Of a stretch of 43,614 bases of DNA, positions 39,762 to 43,614 are shown in pieces; position 1 is the first letter of the stretch; the number at the start of each line of letters is the position of its first letter. The notes under the pieces are model-generated. The model did no database searches and was not told the DNA's origin. It worked only from the letters and a program-made list of their open reading frames with translations. A program made the position numbers and the translations under genes. Source of the DNA: Propionibacteriaceae bacterium (lineage in GTDB: Bacteria > Actinomycetota > Actinomycetes > Propionibacteriales > Propionibacteriaceae); assembly GCA_031266665.1 (NCBI GenBank), contig JAISAO010000058.1:1-43614 (forward strand), given 5' to 3'.

Positions 39762-42119
39762 GTGGCTCAGGCAAGCCCGACCGGTTCGACTCGCCCGGTC
39801 AAGGCCGTGGTCCTAGCGGCCGGCCACGACCTGGAGACCCGGGAATTGTTGTTGCGTCCGCTGGCCAGCTCAACCGTGGTCGAGCAGACCTTGGCCACCG
39901 TTGTCCGGGTGGTGCCGCCAGACCAGGTGGTGGTGGTGTCGGCCGAGCATGACCCCAGGGTGCGCCAGTTGTTGGGGCCGGGCTGGAACCATGTCGTCCA
40001 GACGGTCCAGGCCGGCACCGGGGACGCCGTGCGCTGCGCCCGCCACCAACTGGCGGGCTTCGACGGGGACGTCTTGATCGTCTACGCCGACACGCCGCTG
40101 ATCCGGTCGGCCTCGTTGCGCGGGCTGCTCAACCGGCATCGCCTGAAGCAAGCCCAGTTCTCGTTGCTGACCGCCCGGACAAGTCACCCGGGGGAGTACG
40201 GTCGGGTGGAGCGCGATGCCCAGGGGCAGATCAGCGCCATCGTCGAACCGAGCGACCCGGCCGCCTCCGATCCGTCCCCGTCCTTCCAGAACGACCCGGC
40301 CGCCCCCGATCCATCCCCGTTCTTCCAGAACGACCCGGCTGCCGCCGACCGGTCTCAAGTTGAAGCGACCACGGCCGACGGGGGAGTCGGCCCAGGGGTC
40401 TCAGCGGTCGCCGCGGCCGTCGCCGGGGAACCCAGCCCCCAAGCGGCGGAGGTCAATGTCGGGGCCTATCTGATCGACAATGAGGTTTTGATCTCCCAAC
40501 TCGACGCCATGGCCCGCCACGGCGAGCACCGGCTGACCGAACTGGCCCGCCGGCTGATGGCCCAGAGCTGCCGGCCGTCGTCCTACACCATCCTCGACCC
40601 GGACGAGTTGCAGGGCATCAACAGCGCCGACCAGTTGGCCCTGGCGGCGGACGTGGTGCTGAAACGGCTGTTCTCGCCCCAGCACGCCGTCGAGACCGCC
40701 CAGATCAGTTTCGGCACCGGCGGCTGGCGGGCCCGCATCGGCGAGGGCTTCACCATCCACAACGTCCGCCGGCTGAGCCAGGCCATCGCCAACCAGGTGA
40801 CCCGCGACGGGCGGGAGCGCCAGGGCGTGGTCATCGGCGGGGACCGCCGCTTCTTGTCCAAGGAGGCGGCCGAGTCGGCCGCCGAGGTCTTCGCCGGTAA
40901 CAACATCAACGTCTTCCTGTTGCCGGAGGATGTGCCGACGCCGCTGGTGACCTTCGCCGCCCCCCACCTGGGGGCGGCCTACGGCCTGGTCTTCACCGCC
41001 AGCCACAACCCGCCGCAGTGGAACGGGCTGAAGGTCTTCCGCCACGACGGCTCGCTGCCGCTGGCGGACCAGACCGACCGCTACCAGGACGAGGCCAACG
41101 CCTTGTCCCAGGCCGAAGTCGTGGCGGTCGACCTGGGGGTGGCCCGGGCGGCCGGGCTGGTGCGGGAGATCGACCTGACCGCCGCCTACATCGACGCCGT
41201 GGAACAGACCGTCGACGTCCAGGCGATGCGGGCGCGGCCGGGGCTGAAGGTGGCGGTCGATCCGATGCACGGCACCAGCCAGTTGACCCTGGGCATGATC
41301 TTGTCCGACGCCCGCTGCCACACCACTTTCATCCACACCACCCACGACCCGTTGTTCGGCGGCCATTCCCCGGCCCCCGACCCGGAGCGGCTGCAAACCT
41401 TGGCCAAGATGATGCGGGACGGGGGCTACGACCTGGGCATGGCGACCGACGGCGACTCCGACCGCATCGCCATCGTGGATCAGCGCGGCGAGCACATCTC
41501 GACCAATGACTTGTTGTTGTTGCTCTACTGGTACCTGCACCAGGTGCGGGGGATGACCGGCGGGGTGGTGCGCAACCTGGCCACCACCCACCTGCTGGAC
41601 CGGCTGGCGGCCCATTTCGGCGAGCCCGCCCTAGAGGTGCCGGTGGGCTTCAAACACATCACCTTCGGCATGGCCCAGATCGGCGCCCTGCTGGGCGGCG
41701 AGTCCTCCGGCGGCCTGACCATCCGGGGCCACATCCTGGGCAAGGACGGCATCTTCGCCTGCGCCCTGGTGGTCGAGATGCTGGCCCGCACCGGCCAGTC
41801 CCTGTCCCAACTGTTGGCCGGGGTCCACGCCATCACCGGCCGGCTCTACGCGCTGGAGACCGGTATGCCGGCCACACCGGCGATGCGGGTGGCCCTACCC
41901 CGGCGGATGGCCCTGGCGGCTCCGGCCGAGGTGGCGGGGGAGGGGGTGGTGACAGTCGATGGCAGCGACGGGGTCAAGTTCCGGCTGGACTCGGGGGCCT
42001 GGGCCTTGCTGCGCTTCTCCGGCACCGAGCCGGTGCTGCGCCTATTCGCCGAGGCGGCCACCCCCCAGCGGGCCCAGGCGCTGATCGACTGGCTGTCCGA
42101 CTTCGCCCTCAGCGCCTAG
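39762..42119 (+). CDS. Fusion: GlmU-like nucleotidyltransferase domain + phosphohexomutase
   Basis: 785 residues. The GTG at 39762 is preceded by GGAGG at 5 nt; a GTG at 39750 is a close alternative. Residues 1-290 resemble the UDP-GlcNAc pyrophosphorylase half of GlmU: GTGDAV (85-90), VYADTPLI (108-114), GEYGRV (144-149), IVE, VNVGAYL. However, the usual GxGTRM nucleotide loop is replaced by LAAGHDLETREL, so activity is uncertain. Residues ~165-200 carry a 13-residue repeat (DPAA-x-DPSP-x-FQN). Residues ~310-785 are a phosphoglucomutase/phosphoacetylglucosamine mutase-type domain: TAS414HNP (phosphoserine), D563-GDSDR (metal), GGESSGG, RFSGTEP. Together they could interconvert hexose-1-P, hexose-6-P and a UDP-sugar. 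The downstream gene is a GH94 phosphorylase that makes a sugar-1-phosphate. Confidence 0.85.
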   Translation: MAQASPTGSTRPVKAVVLAAGHDLETRELLLRPLASSTVVEQTLATVVRVVPPDQVVVVSAEHDPRVRQLLGPGWNHVVQTVQAGTGDAVRCARHQLAGFDGDVLIVYADTPLIRSASLRGLLNRHRLKQAQFSLLTARTSHPGEYGRVERDAQGQISAIVEPSDPAASDPSPSFQNDPAAPDPSPFFQNDPAAADRSQVEATTADGGVGPGVSAVAAAVAGEPSPQAAEVNVGAYLIDNEVLISQLDAMARHGEHRLTELARRLMAQSCRPSSYTILDPDELQGINSADQLALAADVVLKRLFSPQHAVETAQISFGTGGWRARIGEGFTIHNVRRLSQAIANQVTRDGRERQGVVIGGDRRFLSKEAAESAAEVFAGNNINVFLLPEDVPTPLVTFAAPHLGAAYGLVFTASHNPPQWNGLKVFRHDGSLPLADQTDRYQDEANALSQAEVVAVDLGVARAAGLVREIDLTAAYIDAVEQTVDVQAMRARPGLKVAVDPMHGTSQLTLGMILSDARCHTTFIHTTHDPLFGGHSPAPDPERLQTLAKMMRDGGYDLGMATDGDSDRIAIVDQRGEHISTNDLLLLLYWYLHQVRGMTGGVVRNLATTHLLDRLAAHFGEPALEVPVGFKHITFGMAQIGALLGGESSGGLTIRGHILGKDGIFACALVVEMLARTGQSLSQLLAGVHAITGRLYALETGMPATPAMRVALPRRMALAAPAEVAGEGVVTVDGSDGVKFRLDSGAWALLRFSGTEPVLRLFAEAATPQRAQALIDWLSDFALSA
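40254..40350 (+). repeat. 39-bp in-frame tandem repeat within the fusion gene
   Basis: Copies at 40254-40292 and 40293-40331 plus a partial third encode DPAASDPSPSFQN-type 13-residue units. They lengthen a loop of the nucleotidyltransferase domain. Confidence 0.8.
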
Positions 42120-42220
42120 GAGGGTGGTGCCAAACCATGTCCCGCCGCAACGGCCGGCCACAGCGCCAGCCGGGAGGCCGACCGCCCCAGACGCCTGAGC
42201 ACGAGAACAGGGGACCCACC

Positions 42221-43614
42221 ATGCGCCACGGCTATTTCGACACCGAGCGAGACGAGTACGTCATCGACCGGGTGGACACCCCGGCCAGTTGGACCAACTA
42301 CCTCGGCGTCAATGACTATTGCGCCATCTTGAACCAGACCGGTGGCGGCTACAGCTTCTACCGCTCGGCCGAGCGCGGCCGGGTGACCCGCTTCCGGGCC
42401 AACGGCCTGCCCCAGGACTACCCCGGGCACTGGCTCTACCTGCGCGACGACGACGATGGCGATTACTGGTCGGCCACCTGGCAGCCGATCGGCAAGCCCT
42501 TGGACCAGGCCCGCCACCGGGTGCGCCACGGCCTGTCCTACTCCGTCTTCGAGTGCCGCTACGCCGACATCGAGGTCAGCCAGCGGGTGTTGGTGCCGCT
42601 GGGGGACCCGGTCGAGCTGTGGGACGTGACCGTCACCAACCGCTCCGAGAGGCCCCGGCGGCTGAGCCTGTTCGGCTACGTCGAGTTCTCCTTCCACTCC
42701 ATCCAGATCGACAACCAGAACTTGCAGATGTCGCTCTACGCCGCCGGCTCCAGCCAAGCGGCGGGCGTGATCGAGTACGACTTCCACTACGAGCCCTGGA
42801 CCTACCACTATTTCGCCGGGCCCCCGAACCTGGCCGGCTTCGACTGCCGGCGCGAGGCCTTCGTGGGGGACTACCGCAGCGAGGCCAACCCGGTGGCGGT
42901 CGAGCGGGGGGCCTGCTCCGGCTCCGCCGGCACCACCGGCAACCATTGTGGCGGCTTGCAGCACCGGGTGGAACTGGCCTCGGGGGAAAGCCGGCGCTTG
43001 GTCTACCTGCTGGGCCACGGCGACCGGGCGGCCGGGATCACGGCCCGGGCCAAGTACACCCCCGAGGGCGTGGACCAGGCGGCGGCCCAGTTGCGGGCCT
43101 ATTGGGCGGACAAGCAGTCCCGACTGAAGGTGGCGACGCCGTCTTGGGCCATGACCGCCTTGACCAATGCCTGGACCCTGCTCCAGTTGGAGACCTGCGT
43201 CGTCTGGTCGCGCTTCGCCTCCTTCGTCGAGGTCGGCGGGCGCACCGGGCTGGGCTACCGCGACACCGCCCAGGACGCCATGGCCGCCGCCCACAGCCAC
43301 CCGGACAAGGTGCGCCAACGCTTGTGGGAGCTATTGCGCGGCCAAATGTCGGCCGGCTACGGGCTGCACCTGTTCGACCCGCTGCTATTCCAGGAGAACC
43401 GCCGCCCGGAGGCTCCGGCCGGGGTCAGACTGCCGACGGTGCTGCCCGAGAGCGCCGCCGACCAGCTCCACGGCCTGCAGGACGCCTGCTCGGACGACCA
43501 CCTCTGGCTGGTCGGCGCGGTGGTGGCCTACCTCAAGGAGACCGGCGACCTGGCCTTCCTGGACCAGGTGGTGCCCTTCGCCGACTCCGACCCCGAGGGC
43601 GACTCCGGCTCCAA
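42221..43614 (+). CDS. GH94 phosphorylase (chitobiose or cellobiose type), 3' end outside window
   Basis: 464 codons visible, open to the window edge. The ATG at 42221 starts at the family N-terminus (MRHGYFDTERDEYVI); an in-frame ATG at 42137 would add a 28-residue Arg/Pro-rich tail and has a weaker site. NQTGGGYSFYRSAERGRVTRF, HWLYLRDD and W-PIGKPLD are GH94 blocks. GLGYRDTAQDAM contains the catalytic-acid Asp of the family. The YRDTAQDAM and CSDDHLWL wording is closest, from memory, to N,N'-diacetylchitobiose phosphorylase, which yields GlcNAc-1-P and GlcNAc. Cellobiose-type activity would give Glc-1-P. It is 101 nt after the fusion gene and probably co-transcribed. Confidence 0.8.
   Translation, partial: MRHGYFDTERDEYVIDRVDTPASWTNYLGVNDYCAILNQTGGGYSFYRSAERGRVTRFRANGLPQDYPGHWLYLRDDDDGDYWSATWQPIGKPLDQARHRVRHGLSYSVFECRYADIEVSQRVLVPLGDPVELWDVTVTNRSERPRRLSLFGYVEFSFHSIQIDNQNLQMSLYAAGSSQAAGVIEYDFHYEPWTYHYFAGPPNLAGFDCRREAFVGDYRSEANPVAVERGACSGSAGTTGNHCGGLQHRVELASGESRRLVYLLGHGDRAAGITARAKYTPEGVDQAAAQLRAYWADKQSRLKVATPSWAMTALTNAWTLLQLETCVVWSRFASFVEVGGRTGLGYRDTAQDAMAAAHSHPDKVRQRLWELLRGQMSAGYGLHLFDPLLFQENRRPEAPAGVRLPTVLPESAADQLHGLQDACSDDHLWLVGAVVAYLKETGDLAFLDQVVPFADSDPEGDSGS

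Noticed and set aside
42116..43318. 400-residue minus-strand open frame over the GH94 gene
   Set aside because: The plus frame is fully open and shows GH94 motifs.
1..43614. tRNA or rRNA genes
   Set aside because: No cloverleaf or rRNA-like sequence was recognised on either strand.

Overview
The window is high-GC DNA with GTG/TTG starts, overlapping ATGA/GTGA gene junctions and a gene order typical of Actinomycetota: clpS-DUF2017; coaD-(SepIVA-like)-DUF177-rpmF-rnc-smc-ftsY-ffh; thrS-HIT; FHA-MerR-MerR. A PPi-type phosphofructokinase, a class E-like sortase and many alternative starts fit the same phylum. The genus cannot be read from the sequence.

Layout. (1) 1-5194: the 3' part of an Rhs polymorphic toxin gene with an AT-richer tip, followed by three immunity-like genes. 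One of these fuses a DUF4279-like domain to a degenerate phosphopantetheinyl-transferase-like domain. (2) 5195-6981: a scar region with two clusters of 23-bp tandem repeats around a 4-alpha-glucanotransferase (malQ) fragment, then a DUF4143-type AAA ATPase. (3) 7021-8992, minus strand: pncB-pncA for NAD salvage. (4) 9105-22532: a long, tightly packed housekeeping run (clpS, DUF2017, rsmD, coaD, SepIVA-like, DUF177, rpmF, rnc, gtrA, smc, a tiny ORF, ftsY, GNAT, ffh, amidohydrolase). (5) 22659-28860: sortase, thrS-HIT, and a GarA-like FHA gene with two MerR regulators. (6) 28963-30162, minus strand: PPi-phosphofructokinase. (7) 30408-36601: a maltose/maltodextrin ABC importer (malEFG) plus a cytoplasmic GH13 enzyme, with strong RNA hairpins between malE and malF and after malG. 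(8) 36759-38869: a compact AT-richer restriction-modification module. A C5-cytosine methyltransferase lies divergent to a protein that fuses a C-protein-like HTH to a PD-(D/E)XK nuclease, around a symmetric operator/promoter. (9) 38870-39644: a degenerate HTH remnant, a probable fluoride riboswitch carrying an exact 17-bp duplication, and crcB. (10) 39762-43614: a GlmU-like nucleotidyltransferase fused to a phosphohexomutase, followed by a GH94 phosphorylase that runs off the window. The GH94 enzyme most resembles chitobiose phosphorylase.

Most novel-looking items: the HTH-endonuclease fusion with its self-control region; the nucleotidyltransferase-phosphomutase fusion beside the GH94 phosphorylase, a plausible GlcNAc-1-phosphate (or Glc-1-P) processing unit; the DUF4279-PPTase-like fusion in the toxin/immunity locus; the malQ remnant between repeat clusters; the duplicated fluoride riboswitch; and the small ORF between smc and ftsY.
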